DNA of 64,000 bases from Capsicum annuum (taxonomy: Eukaryota > Streptophyta > Magnoliopsida > Solanales > Solanaceae): assembly GCF_002878395.1 (NCBI RefSeq), contig NC_061114.1, forward strand, positions 164,849,100 through 164,913,099, in the 5' to 3' direction. Every line of letters starts with the position of its first letter. The stretch's first letter is position 1. A program made the position numbers and the translations under genes. A model generated the notes under the pieces. The model saw nothing but the letters and a program-made list of their open reading frames with translations. It made no database searches and was not told the origin of the DNA. Of this stretch, positions 12,000 through 24,556 are shown in pieces.

Positions 12000-13480
12000 G
12001 ACACTGATCAATAAATTCATCTCTTAAGGATAAGGAGGATTGTCTCCTAGGGGTTACATGAAAGGACTCGACTAGAAAATATGGTTTCTAGGAATCAAGG
12101 CTTGAGTTAGGAAGTGCGTCACCCGACAAATGAAACTTGAACACCCAAACAAATAAGTGTGTCTCCTAGGGGTTAAGTGGAATGACTCAGCTAGATAATG
12201 CATCTTCTAGGAATCATGGCTTGAGTTAGGAAGTGTGCCACCTAACAAGCAAAACTTGAAAACCCCAACAAGGAAATATGTCTCATAAGGGTTAACTACT
12301 CAGCTCGAAAGTACAGTTTCTAGGAGTAAAGGCTTAAGTTAGGAAGTGTGTCTCCTAACAAGTGAAACTTCAATACCCTAACAAGGAAATGTGTCTCATA
12401 AAGGTTAAATACTCAACTAGAAAGTACATTTTCTAGGAGTAAAGGCTTAAGTCGGGAAGTGTGTCTCCTAACAAGCAAAACTTGAACACCTAACAAGGAA
12501 ATGTGTCTCATAAGGGCTAACTACTAAACTAGAAACTACATTTTCTAGGAGTAAAGGCTTAAGTGGAAGTGTCTCTCCTAACAAGCAAAACTTGAACACC
12601 TAACAAGGAAGTGTGTCTCCTAACCAGAGAAACTTGAACACCTAATAAGGAAATGTGTCTCATAAGGATTAACTACTAAACTAAAAAGTACATTTTCTAA
12701 GAGTAAAGGCTTAAGTTAGGAAGTGTTTGTCCTAACAAGCGAAACTTGAACACCTAACAAAGAAGTGTGTCTCCTAAGGGTCAAGTGGAAAGACTCGACT
12801 AGAAAGTGCATTTTCTAGGAGTCAAGGCTTAACTTAGGAAGTGTGCCACCTAACAAGCAAAACTTGAGTTACCCTGACCAGAGAGTGTCTCCTAAGGGTT
12901 AACTACTCAACTAGAAAGTACATTTTCTAGAAGTAAAGGCTTAAGCTAGGAAGTGTGTCTCCTAGCAAGTGAAACTTGAATACCCAACAAGGAAGTGTGT
13001 CTCCTTACAAATGCCACTTGAATTACCCAAACAAGAAAATGCATCTCCTTACAAATGTGGCTTGAATTACCAAAACAAGGAAATATGACTCCTTAAAAAT
13101 GTCACTTAAATTACACAGATAAGGAAATGCATCTCCTAAGGGTCAAGTGAAATCACTTGACTAGAAAATGCATTTTCTAGGAGTCAAGACTTAAGTTAAG
13201 AAGTACATCGTCTAACAAGTGAAACTTAAATTACACAATCAAGTAAGTACGACTCCTTACAATTGCCACTTAAATTACCTAGACAAGGAAATGTGTCTCC
13301 TTACCAATGTTACTTAGATTACCCAGATAAGGAAATACGTCTCCTTACAAATGTCTCTTGAATTATACAAACAAGAAAATGTATCTCCCAAAGATTAAAT
13401 GGAATGACTCAACTAGAAAGTGTGGATTCTAGGAGTGAAGGTTCAATTTAGGAAGTGCATCACCTAATAAATATGTCTTT
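12000..13480 (-). repeat. Minisatellite array, about 112-120-bp unit, in the Ogre 3' zone
   Basis: About a dozen degenerate units contain 'gtgtctcctaacaag', 'gaaacttgaacacc', 'aaggaaatgtgtctcataag' and 'ttttctaggagtaaaggc'. Landmark spacing is 112-120 bp in the centre (for example 12265, 12385, 12497) and less regular toward 13480. Arrays like this are usual between pol and the 3' LTR in Ogre/Tat elements. No open frame runs through it. Confidence 0.85.
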
Positions 13481-14199
13481 TGACATTTTAGGCTCCAAAG
13501 TCCTTGATTTGAAGGTAACATGTGTTCCTGTTTCATATAAAGAAAACTTGTTAGTTTAAAAACATGGTGGTTGGCTTGAGGCTTTAGCTTTTGAACTGAT
13601 TGCTCTTACACTTGTCACCTCTAATCTTTATTTCAATTATTGACATATCATAGTCTTGCTACACTATTGATCCAAATTCATATTATTAAGAGTGACTCTA
13701 AAACAAACATAGTATCTATACTTTGCTATGTTTCTCAGATAACCCCCTTTAAATCTTGGCATTTAAACAATCCCCCAAATTTGTCTATTGATAATAGCTT
13801 TCTGCATGCGTTGTTCAAACGTACAATCATGCTTGTTATATGTGATGGCCTTTTGTTTTGCTTTACAATTGAAGAAGTCGGTAGCCAGTTTTGAAATTTT
13901 TTCTCACTTGCTTTGACATTGATTTGACTCAAATACATATGAAAAATGACTTCTCATTTGAATAACTGACTCAAGAAAACAAAAATATAAATATAGAAGA
14001 GAAATAAAAGACAATAAATGTCCCACTTGAAATAGAGAATAGAAATTTTTTTCTGAAAATGACAGTTAACTCTAATGATTATGACATGCATTTTGGATTA
14101 AGTTGCCTAATCTTTCCATCCAATCTTTCATCAATTGTCGTTGAGTTAATGACCCAAAAATTGAGTTTCTTTTATAGGCCAATTACACTCACAGACCTC
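13481..14199. other. Unique-looking Ogre internal sequence
   Basis: No coding similarity recognised on either strand. Short open frames on both strands here (13640-13938) have no recognisable motifs and are treated as chance. Confidence 0.4.
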
Positions 14200-14460
14200 A
14201 TTCGGCTAATGATATCTTGAGGGTTTCGTCAACAGGCCTCTCTCATTCATATTTTCTTTAGCACACCATCATTTATGATATTTGTGAGAGTTTTCACTAA
14301 CAAGATTCTCTCATTTTTATTTTTTACAACTCACAATCGTCTTACGATGCTCGAGAGGATTTTCACCAATAAGACTCTCTCATTTCATTGTCTCAACTCA
14401 CAATCATCTTACAGTGCCTGTGAGGATTTTCACTAATAAGACTCTCTCATTTTATTTCTC
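14200..14460 (-). repeat. About 65-70-bp tandem repeats in the Ogre internal region
   Basis: Four units carry 'gaggattttcaccaataaga' with 'ctctctcatt' and 'caactcacaatcatcttac', at about 14215, 14288, 14352 and 14422. The first is the most degenerate. Confidence 0.75.
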
Positions 14461-14756
14461 TCTTGATTCTTTATGCTAAGGAAAACAATTAGTTCTCAAA
14501 ATGCATCATCATATCCATTGAATACTTAGCCTTAATATTATCAAAGATTAATCTGAAGGTCTTTATTTGGTTGTAACTTGGCTTTTGGATAAGGTTAGAA
14601 GAAAGGATGGCATGAGTCCCAAACGACACTTGAAGTGGGGTGGGACTTACAACTTTTGGAATCGACTTAAACAATGGAAATTAACTCATGCCCCAGTTTC
14701 TTTTGACTAGGTAATTCTCAATTGTTTATTTGGTTGGATCGAGCCCAAAGTAGGGT

Positions 14757-14812
14757 TACCTACGTATCTCACCCTCGAGAGAGGAGAATCAGGTCACACG
14801 TAGTTCCGACAA
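14757..14812 (-). repeat. Dispersed repeat 'cctacgtatctcaccctcg', copy 1
   Basis: This copy, with related ones at 17498-17545 and 17880-17925, shares 'ctacgtatctca', 'gagagaggagaatcaggt' and 'cgtagttc'. The module is familiar from internal regions of Solanaceae Ogre elements. Three copies in 3.2 kb point to internal duplication. Confidence 0.7.
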
Positions 14813-15899
14813 CTTGTTCTTGATTTTGGTTCTGATTTCTTTTCTTCTTTTTTCGTTTTTATTGACTTTTATTTCTCTTTGAAACTTTTTCTGACTCTAT
14901 TTTTCTTGACACTCTTGTCTTTTCTTCCTTTTTGGACACATTTTTTATTTTAATTTTTTTTGAAACTTTTTTGACTCTATTCTTTTGTTTGACACTTTTT
15001 CTTGACCTTTACTGACTCTATCTTGATTTCAAAATAGGGATATGAAAGAAAATAGAACTAAAGCTCAAATGGGGTAAACAAAGGTTGACACAATATTTGG
15101 ATAGTAGAATGAAATGTCTTCGTCATGTCAATCTTTGAAAATGCAAGTACATATCATGCAATATGGCAGTGAAAGATGAAGATCATTTGTGACATTTTTT
15201 GCAGCACTAACTTTAACTAAGCCTGTGCGTCACTACTTCTTTTGCTCTTGTCCAAAATACAACTCCACCTTTATTGTGCGTCCCTTGCATCGAATAACTC
15301 ATGCTTTCGTGGCGCTGATTATCTTTCTGTTTCCCTTGATATAGGATCGTGCATCCACTGCTTGACCTAACTGAGATATGTCTTTCAATAGATGATCAAG
15401 TTATTCTTGTGATTCTCAAAATAATTACCTTAATTTTTAAAGAAAGCTTTAACTTGGTCACCCAATGTCACAACACTCTTTCTATTCTCTCAAGCTTTGT
15501 CTAACTTTAGCCCTCTGATTCAAAGTTCATGCTTAAACTAGATTTTAAGATCTAGCTAAAAATACCACCAACATGTCACATCACTAGAATCATCATGAAA
15601 TGTACTATGTAAAGAAAACAAACAAACAACACATATTTAAAACACAAAGGAAAAAGAGACACTTCATTTAGTTAAAATGAAAGATAGAAGAGTTTGAACA
15701 TTGACGACAAAGGGGCAAAACAAGATAGATCCCAAACTACAACCCTGAAATAATTCGGATAACAGAAAAAAAAAAAAATAAACTACCAGACCTCTTCCTA
15801 GTAGGGAAAGGAGTGACTTCTCAAATGTTAAACCTGACATCTTAGCCACTGGTTTGCATAACAGCATGACTAGAGTTTCCACTACTGTCAGGCACATTC

Positions 15900-17390
15900 T
15901 CTTCAACAAATAAGTTCTGAATCTCCATGCTTAACTTATTTTTTCCGATATATTGTACATTACCGTGCATTGATGAATAATTTTGTTTGACCTATATAGT
16001 GTAAATGTTTTGCACTACAATTATTTTTTCTTGAATCATCCTTTCTATTTCTCTTTTCAAAGTACTACAACCTTCAACATTGTGACCTGAACATCAGAAT
16101 GATATGCACATCATACATGAGGATCAAAATTTCTTGAATGTGGATCAGGGAACACCCAAGGAGAAGATTGATCATGCCCAACTTAATCAATCTCTGGAAT
16201 AAATTAGCATATGATTTCCCAATTGGTGTAAAATTATCCTTTGACTTCCTCATCTTTGCAAACTCCGGCCTCGGTTAAAACTTGAACTTAGAAGTTTCTC
16301 AATAAAAATATGAGGGTCGAGGACGATGTTAAGGAACCAGTGCACGCCATTGTTGATAAGAAGATGGATGAGTATACCTTTGTGCATTGTTCAAAGAATA
16401 CTGAGAAAGTGGAATGGGATATCTTGAATTTTGCAAAGAGGAACCTTGTTGCAGGTGAGCATGTGGATTTGATGTGTAAGCTTGGGATTGACACTGATAA
16501 CATTGCTGAGTTTGACCTCTCGAGCTCTGCTTTACCCCCAGAATGACAATAGGTACGTTTTCTTTCTTCTTCCCTTTAATCCCCCTCAATTGATGGCAAT
16601 ATCGTCACAAGTATTTTACAGAATCCTTGTACCCATCATGTTCCTCAAATTCTAATACCTTAAAGTTAGGAAGAAGGTTAACACTTGAAGACATGACCCA
16701 GTCTTTATATGCCACATCTTCACAACTTACAAGTCCCAGAGAATTTTTTACACCCTTTTCTGTGCTCTTCATTTTCCTAGTCATTTTTCCTTGCTCTTCT
16801 GCCATGTCAGACTTCTTGGTAAAAAATTTTGGTGATCCAATTAACATAGATATGGGCTAAGGAGTATAATAGTGATCATCAATAATATTGAACATCGACT
16901 CACTAGCATATTAGGGAAGCACAATCGCCGAATGAAAAGCTAAAGTGAAATCCTCAGTAGAGAATTGAGCAACATAAGAAGACATGATGTGTGGTGCTAT
17001 CAATGTGGTAGATTTATAATGAAGAGCTAGAGAATGAGTGACGGAAGCATTGGGAAGCTTTTGGCTTGGAGTAAATTCTGAGGCATGTTGTGGCGCATAA
17101 CCAACAACAGAACATTATCCTTGAAATTTTGGTAAAAAACTCAAGGTATTTGTAGGGTCAATAGTGGGAAATAGAGGAGGAGGTGGCCCACTGTCCCAAG
17201 CTCAATACATTTCCATCATTTGTTGCCTCAAACTTACAATATTTTGCTTTAAACTCTCATTTTCTTGACTCTTATTCTGATCCATGATGTCACTCTCTAT
17301 ATTCTTGCCGGACATGACTCTCTTTCCTGGAGTTGGTGTAATATGGAGGACCAGCCAAAATGCTACAAACTAACCACCTTTAACTAACTG
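15900..17390 (-). pseudogene. Degenerate gag of the Ogre/Tat element
   Basis: Minus-strand reading, broken by stops and frameshifts. 17200-16860: PPPPLFPTIDPT and SSYVAQFSTEDFTLAFHSA. 16847-16605: NLLPNFKVLEFEEHDGYKDS, the start of the retro_gag core. 16589-16329: a proline/glutamine-rich stretch with QSQAYTSNPHAH and PSSYQQWRALVP. About 16250-16180: FTPIGKSYANLFQRL, a hallmark of Ogre/Tat Gag. About 16100-16020: a decayed knuckle-like stretch before LKREIERMI. Most of the retro_gag core is missing between 16605 and 16589, so a deletion joined the parts. Gag would package genomic RNA in virus-like particles; this copy cannot. Confidence 0.75.
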
Positions 17391-18343
17391 AATAAGAAAT
17401 AACAACGATATTAGAATGCAACAATTTTTCAAAGACTCTTTTTCTCTTTTTTGTTTTTCTTCTTTTTTTTAAAAGATCACCGAATCATAGAAGGACGCCT
17501 ACGTATCTCACTCTCGAGAGAGGAGAATCAGGTTTGCGTAGTTCGTGAAGTTTTGGCATAGCATGGCCAATCAAACTCTCTTTTTTTCTTTTCTTTTTCT
17601 TAAAAATTTAAGAAGAAAAGAAAATAATAAATTATTAAAAGAATTGACGGAATCTTTGAATTTTTCAGCTTCCTATACAAAATGAAACCTATGATTACCA
17701 AAGAAAAATCTTTATGAGTTTTCAATTTTGAATTTCATATGAAAATGAAACTTGAAACTATTAAAGAAAAAAAATTTTGTAGTTTTATTTTAAAGATGTA
17801 TATGAAACACCTACTCTAAATGAAGGGTGAAGGAAATCTTTTTGAATATTTTAAATAAGATCACCGAACCCTAGAAGGGCTGCCTACGATCTCACTCTTG
17901 AGAGAGGAGAATCAGGTGTGTGTAGTTCATCAAGATTGGACAATTAAAGATTAAATAAACGACTGAACCTTGACTTGAGAGACACGATCAAAGATAGACA
18001 ATGAAAAATCTTTTTTGAGTTTTCAATTTGACACTTCACATAAAAACGACACCAACAACTATGAAATAAAAAATCTTTTTGATATTTTCATTATATGAAA
18101 TATACCTTCTACCATCCTTTTTTTTTTTAATTTTTCATTTATAAAAAACTCCTATTAAAAAAAAAGTTTTGAAATTTTTGAATTATGAATGTTTGCTAGA
18201 GGAAACAAAAGGAAAATCTTTTTTATGTTTTTTTTTTTTTTTTGAAAAAAGTGTAAAAAATGAAAAAAAAAAAATTGGATTGTGGAAAACAAAAACCATA
18301 AAGATAAGAACTCCTAAAAACTACGGGATACTTTTGTTCTATC

Positions 18344-21300
18344 TGTTGACACCTAATTTTTGCCCTCTACAACTGAGTTTAGTTCCGAGTTTCTTCGATT
18401 TTCAAATAAAATCACAACTATTATTTTACCTAAATAAACACGCTCTAAAATATTTATTTGTGTTAGATTTGTTGTTTAAGTAACAATTATACCTTTTCGA
18501 GTTTACATATATGAGAATTGCACAAATGTTGTTATTTAAATAAACATTTTCATCAAAATTGGGTTTTTACTGAGATCAAGCTTAAAAAATAATTTAAATA
18601 GTTAAAATCTCAATTCAAACATAATTGATTTGGAAAAATAATTCATTTGGATAAATATGTGTTTAATTTTATTAAATCAAGAAGCTCGGGATTAAATAAG
18701 GTGTTAATTCATATCGAATTTTGATTTAATTTAGCCAATTTATTAAATTTGGACCTTAATTGAAATTAAATCGGTCATAATTGCAATGCAATTGGTCGAT
18801 TGAGTTTTAATTGGGCAAAATTTTAAATGCAATTGTCTAAACTTTCCTTTTGGCCTATTTAATAAATGCAATTGTCTAATCTATTCATACCATAATTTAA
18901 TTTGGGGTTATTTTAAATAACCCCCAATTAACACACAATCTACCAGCCCAGGCCCAAATTCGCCTGACCCGTCCCAAAATAATTTCATCACCAACAATAT
19001 CAGCCCAACCTTAACATCAGTAGCCCACTCTCCAAAACACCCTTACCGGGCCCAAACCTCTCAAACTGACCCGGGCCCACTCCTTTCTTCTTCAAAGAGC
19101 GAACCACAACAACATAAAACAAGAGCAGCTCCTAAATCAACGACAAACAATCAGCTTCACCCAACGACAACCAAATAGACCCGATCCGAACCCGACGGCG
19201 ACAACCGCCCGGCAAACTGGCCTCTCCCCTCAACACACTCGATAAAACCCAATTCCAGCGCAGCAACAGCTGGCCGACCCAAACAATCCCCAGTTCACAT
19301 CGACGATTTTCTCAAATTCGTACCAATACGTGCGAAATCAACAACTCAGCCTCATCCCAATCGAAAATTGGAATTCAAAATTCAAATTTTGTACCAAAGT
19401 GTGAATTTCATACAAACACAGCTGACCCCCCTTATCATCTTTTGAAAATTCCCAAACTACCTTCCATGACCTTTTATCCCACATCAACGAAGGGGTAACG
19501 GGATCCCTACAATTCATTCTAGATAAATCTCATCATTGAGCTGAAAATCCCAAGTCTTGAAGGTGGAAAAAATCTACTTTCAAGCAAGGAGTATTTTTTT
19601 AGTAGAAAATTTGTTCCAGAAAGCAGTCGACTATTTTGACGTTTTCGGAGTCGGTGCGAACGGACGGAGTCGCTGTGAAGCTTTTTCGGTGGTGGCGAGG
19701 AAACTCCGTCAAAAGCTCGTTGTTCTATTTTGTTGCTCCGAAAGAGGTAAACTCCTTTTCCGTTTTAATTTTTGTTATGGTTTTCTCTTTTTCATCTCCT
19801 TTTTTATAATATCGTAATTGTGAGGTTGTTTGTTGGGGGTCGCTAAAAATGATGATTATGATTCTGGCATATCGAAGTTTGGTTGAAGTGTTGAGTATTG
19901 ATTTATTGTTTCCAGATAATGTCTTGCCTTCTAATCTATAGTTAGATGTTTTTTTTAGTTCATCATTATCTGATCTGCTGTTTTCTTGTTTGATAAATTC
20001 ACTGTTAGCTGGTTGTAATGAGATTTTATTTTAAAGAAAAAAAAAATTCTGGAATTTCTTGAAACAAATGAGGATTTGCTTGCTCGTAAAGGTGTTTTTG
20101 CGATATTTAGTCTTTGATACTGATTTTGTCGAATCTGTCTAACCTCTTTGCTCCTTCAAAATATCCCTTTTGGTAAATGGGTGATTGAGATTGATTTAGG
20201 CTAGGTATTAGTATAATTTCGGACCATAAAGTGAATTAAAATTGTTTAGAATCAATGACATGCGTCCCCCTGATAATGTTTGCCTCTTTTCAAGTATGTT
20301 CATTTCAAGTATGTAAAGTATGAGTAGAAGTTCATTATGCTGTTATTTTGCGTTGCTGCAATAGGTTTGATCTGTCCATAAGCATGAGTGTTCCTTTGCG
20401 TTTCTATGTATTGTCTTTGTTCGGGTCTGCATTTAGTTTGCTTTGGCCAAAATGTGTGTTCATATGCTAAGATCGACTAACTGCTTTCAACCATCTATTT
20501 TGAGTATGCTATGCTTGTTAATTTTGAAGGCCTAATCGAGACTATACTTGATTCATATCCCATTATTTTGAATTTCTACTTAATAAAACTGCAATTGGCA
20601 CGACTTTGATTCAGGATCAGAATACTCCTTGTGGAATCTGCCTTGACAATTATGAATTGATAACTTTACTGGGTCCTTAGGATGAAAATCCATGGTATTT
20701 AGCTTGGGATCCTTTCATGTTTTTTTTTACTAACTTTGAATGCCTTAATTTGTGAGGTTGCTCAAATTACATTACTTATTCTTATCAAATGTGTATTTAC
20801 CAATCTACTTATCTTTTCTTCGACACATTAATTCCTTCGTTTCTTTTTTCCTTGCATGAACTCATTTGGGAGTCAAGTGGACTCTTTTTCTTCGCATTAT
20901 GTAATGGTCCATTGAGGCCCACTCCTTTTAGAAGACTTTTGAAAGACCTAAAAATCGATCGCATGGCAAATGAATACAAGAAGTCGAAAGAAGAAGGATG
21001 GGTTAAAGTCCCATCTTTGAAGCAACAAAGAGACTAGAAAGTCTCTTTTTGTTTATTTATTTATTCATAGTTGTCTCATGTATTTATTTATTCGTTGTCT
21101 CATTTCATTATTCATTCATTTAGGCCTTGAAATCAAAATTGTAAATTTAATACAGGTGGAGCAGATTTTGGACCAACGGGCCTGAAAAATTAGTTTAAGA
21201 CAAGTTACGGGTCAAGGCCCACATTTAGATTAGGACAAATGCAAGTGGGCCAAAAACCCAATTAGATTAGGACAGGATTTATTGATTTGGGTCCAATGGC

Positions 21301-21697
21301 CTAAGTCTTTTACTTTTTCCCCTATCCCTTTTTATGTGTTATTTTGCTTTTCATTTGCTTAGACTTGGTTAAATCCCCTATTAAGTCGTCAAAATTGGTT
21401 TTGCACAAATCTTGAAGCAAAGTTTTTTCTAAAATCACTTTCTTTTCAAAAATCAACTTCTCTTTTTCAAAGTTAGTCAAAGATAGTTTTCAAACATTCC
21501 GGATAATCGCAAGTTAGCAGACATTATAGGTGTCTTAAAATTTTCCTAAAACGTTAATAGGAATTGCTTACTCAGAATCTTCAAATTTAAATGATTTTTC
21601 TATTTTGGACCGTTTAAAGTATCGTATAAAGGTTTTCTTAATTCCTTTTCAAATAAATTAAGTGGCGACTTTGAAAAGTCAAAATTTTCGCAAAACA
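18344..21697 (+). mobile_element. Solo LTR of a second Ogre/Tat-like family, nested
   Basis: It starts TGTTGACACCTAATTTTTGC, the usual start of this LTR family in Solanaceae, and ends in GCAAAACA after a characteristic 'aattaagtggcgact' block (about 21656-21670). Flanking pentamers are CTATC (18339-18343) and ATATC (21698-21702), 4 of 5 identical. A GC-rich leader zone lies at 18950-19330 and the transcribed part probably follows. It lies in reverse orientation inside the minus-strand Ogre. The small open frames at 19557 and 20789 lack known domains. Confidence 0.7.
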
Positions 21698-21702
21698 ATA
21701 TC

Positions 21703-22245
21703 TTCTTTTTTTTCTTTTTTTGAACTGTTCTTGCCTAAACATACGTTTTTTCCTAAATTAGTTTTTCGAATGACCTTGTTACCCTCAAAGAAGCAAAATT
21801 AGCATGTAGATTTGCTTTAGGAGTGAGTCTCCTATAAAGAACCAAGTGGGTCTTTCTAGGTCTCAATATGATGCAGATAAGCATGACTTAAAGGTTGACC
21901 TAGGCTAGAGTTTACTAACAAGGCTGTTCGGGGGAGTATATGGTCGATAGTGACTGTGACAGCTTTTCACCTACTCCATAAACCCAACGACTCCCCCTCC
22001 TAAAAGAAGGGTGTATCAACTATAGGTCGTGTATGCACGTGTACTACGGAACTTATTGCGAAAAAATAGCTTGGGGTAATGCACATAATGTCAGATATAA
22101 AAGGGTAACATATAAGATAAAAACTGTAAACACGTAGCATATAGGCACTCAACAATGATAAAACAATAACGCAAACAACATCTACACACCCATAGTGTCA
22201 AACTAAACTGATACAACTCAAAAATTGAAGCTCGGATTCTAAAAA
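21703..22245 (-). mobile_element. 5' leader of the Ogre/Tat element
   Basis: Non-coding sequence directly downstream (minus sense) of the primer site. It contains the 'cgggggagtatatggtcgatag' and 'ctttctaggtctcaatatgatg' blocks seen in leaders of this lineage. The leader is cut by the nested solo LTR and resumes below 18344. Confidence 0.6.
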
Positions 22246-22265
22246 TCCCCAGCAGAGTCGCCAAA
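22246..22265 (-). promoter_or_regulatory. Primer-binding site, tRNA-Arg type
   Basis: The minus strand reads TTTGGCGACTCTGCTGGGGA, two bases after the LTR end. This is the primer site of Ogre/Tat elements, known to use the 3' end of tRNA-Arg. It fixes the direction of the element and the end of the 5' LTR. Confidence 0.85.
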
Positions 22266-22267
22266 GC

Positions 22268-24312
22268 TGTCACATCCCTTTTTTACCAAAAAGGGAAAAA
22301 TTGATTTTATAGTTTGAAAAGGATTTGATTATTAAGTGACAAAAAAACAATTTGTTCCAAAAATGACTTTTAACAATCAAAATTCAGAGTCGTCACTTGG
22401 ATTAATCTGGTGTATCAAGTTACTTTTGGAAATCCTCTTTAAATAATTCTTTGACTCTTTCAAAACTGATCCACGAACAAAGATTACGGTTAAGACATTT
22501 TGTTGACCGAGGAAAAGGTGTTAGGCACCCCTCGGTCCAGTGGATCGACCACGATCGCTTCGTGGATTATATTGGCTAGTACGACACTATGAAATGCATA
22601 AAACAAGCAAAACACACAATGCACAAAAATAAAAAATCAAATAGTCAAAACTCCAAAATAATGTCCAATCTAATTTATTACAAACCAAAATAAAAATGCT
22701 GAAATAAAACCTAAACTATCCTAATTGGCCTAGCTATGCTTTACCTGATGCTTTAGGCCTTGATCATGAACCTCCTTTGCGTACATGATACTTTGGGACA
22801 TTCCCCGATGAATAAGTATAATGTTACCTCGGGGCATTCCTCGACGAATGAATACATTTGATGAAATGCGATAAAAGTGGAGAAATCACTCAACACAGAC
22901 ATTTACACATTCAATGATATAGATCATATGAGTTGCCTACCCCAAAACCTAAAATTTACCTATCGATTTTAGCCTGAAACATGATACTATCGAATTTGAT
23001 AACATTAACATCCATTTCAAATCCAACAACAATTGATGAACCAAAGCACAACAATATTCACTTTATCAACTTTTTAATTCCCGTCTCAACTTATTCCTAA
23101 TTGAGTTTATATCATTCAATTATTCAATTCAAACAATCAATATTAACAATCTCCTACGACGGTTTAAACATATCAAAATCAAAGAAAATAAAGTTCACAC
23201 ACCATGAGTTTACCACACAAAGTATCACACCATTAAAATTAACTGAGAGTGAAAAAAGAGAAATGGACCTCAATAGAAGCTTTTATTATGTCAAATTATA
23301 CGATTAGAAGACGGAGCCGGATACAAAAACCTCAACTCGAGCCTCAATCTAAACGAACCAACCTCGAACAACCTAATAGGAGCCGCCAGATCGACAATTC
23401 GACCTCAAACTTTATTTTGACCGAACTCAAATATTTTTTTCTTTCGATGTGTTTCGGTACTGGATTGGTTGCTATTGTTATTCCAGTGAGGTCGATAGAT
23501 TTAGGATAATCATTATTTTCTGGTGAAAATTGAGATGAAGAGATGGGTCTCGCCAAATTTTGGGGTGATTGTTTTTATTTCAGCATTTTTTGAAGTGGGA
23601 TGGAGCTGATGGCTTCATCGGAACTTCGACGGTCTCAAAAGCAATGGAAAATGGAAAATTAGATCAAATTTCAAGCTGTAGTGATGTTTTTCTGATGAGA
23701 GATCTCTGAAACAATCAGCCTCTGCCTGTTTTCTCTCTCACGCGCCTTTGCACTATCTCTGCCTTCGATCTCTCTCACTCCGTTCATTTTTCTAAACGAC
23801 TCTCTCGTTGTGTTCCCTCTGTTTATACTCTTAATTCTCTCAATTTTGTTCTTTGTTTCTCTCCCTTTCTATATGGTTTCTCTCTTCCGATCTAATCTCT
23901 GACGTGGTGCATCGATGGGGACATGGGTGTTACTGGTACCAGCTTTTAACAGTGAAAATCAATTAGACTTTTTTTAAATTTTGGTCAATGGGAGTGTGTG
24001 AGTATGTGTGTCTCTCTTTCTGAAAAAATGGAGCTCTCTATTTGTTGTGTAAGTGTGCATGTATATTATGCCTGGAAGATCCCCTCTCAATTCTGTTATT
24101 GGGGGTGTGTGTAAAACGTGAGGGAGGTAAGGGCAAGGGATACGTGGGTAGAGGTGGGGTAGGGTTAGTTTGTTATTTTTTATTATGGATTTATTGAAAA
24201 TTGGTTATTTTTATTCTTGTGTGGAAAAATTATCACTCAGAGTAGGGTGTATGGTAAGGTGAGATAAAATGGATGAAATTGATTTTTGGAGGGACAAAAT
24301 TAAGTGTCTACA
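22268..24312 (-). repeat. 5' LTR of the Ogre/Tat element
   Basis: It has TG...CA ends (minus: TGTAGACACTTAATTTTGTC to AAGGGATGTGACA) and is 2045 bp long. It is followed by the primer site. It shares its whole length with the solo LTR at 39686-41511 in general pattern, and with the 3' LTR at 9017-11122. Confidence 0.85.
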
Positions 24313-24378
24313 AATGTTCCTAATGGGTGTATTATAAAAATATTTTAAAAAATGAAGACTCGTCGAGTGAAATTATAA
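24313..24378 (+). pseudogene. C-terminal 22 codons of the split hAT transposase
   Basis: Reading from the first base after the Ogre LTR gives NVPNGCIIKIF, a stop, then KMKTRRVKL and a terminal TAA at 24376-24378. Related transposases end in a conserved '...IIxRFQxMKxRRGQL' tail, so this is the missing end of the pseudogene that breaks off at 9016. It proves that 9017-24312 was inserted as one block. Confidence 0.88.
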
Positions 24379-24390
24379 GTATCAGTTGGT

Positions 24391-24480
24391 TAAATATGAC
24401 AGAAAGGCCTGTTGTAGGATTTCCTGGTTGTTCGTTAAATATGAAAGAAAGGCGTGTTGTAGGACTTCCTGGTTGTTCAC
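24391..24480 (+). repeat. 45-bp tandem duplication in the hAT 3' flank
   Basis: Two adjacent 45-bp units (24391-24435 and 24436-24480) start TAAATATGA and end CCTGGTTGTTC plus two bases, and differ at only a few positions. They lie just downstream of the hAT stop codon. Confidence 0.85.
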
Positions 24481-24556
24481 TTTATTATTGTAATTCTAAT
24501 CAAGTTGATTGTCATATATTTATGTTTTTATATTTTTATTTTGGAGCAAAGAGAAA

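Larger units (their letters stand above)
9017..24312 (-). mobile_element. Ogre/Tat-lineage Ty3/gypsy retrotransposon, pol-deleted
   Basis: Read on the minus strand: 5' LTR 24312-22268 (TGTAGACACTT...GGGATGTGACA), primer site 22265-22246, leader, degenerate gag (about 17390-15900), a long repeat-rich 3' non-coding zone, and 3' LTR (about 11122-9017). The two LTRs are in the same orientation and clearly related. The flanking 5 bp are AATAT (9012-9016) and AATGT (24313-24317), 4 of 5 identical, as expected for a target duplication. I see no protease, RT, RNase H or integrase, which Ogres normally encode. A plus-strand solo LTR (18344-21697) is nested in the leader/gag interval. Confidence 0.8.
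5833..24556 (+). mobile_element. hAT element (DUF4371/TTF zinc-finger transposase type), split by a nested Ogre
   Basis: The left part, 5833-9016, starts with a 'gggtggagctacaccc' stretch typical of the 5' end of these elements. It continues with a non-coding leader, including a polymorphic lead of A-runs at 5900-6240, and then the transposase pseudogene. The right part, 24313-24556, holds the last codons and 3' flank. The 15.3 kb between them is a separate minus-strand retroelement. The hAT 3' terminus is missing because another LTR remnant begins at 24557, so the 8-bp target duplication cannot be checked. Confidence 0.7.

Noticed and set aside
12000..13480. CRISPR-like array
   Set aside because: Units are 112-120 bp and degenerate without constant short repeats and unique spacers; plant minisatellite in an Ogre element.
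16310..16546. Plus-strand open frame of 78 codons overlapping two minus-strand frames
   Set aside because: It is the antisense of the Ogre gag fragment (minus strand), which carries the recognisable Gag motifs.
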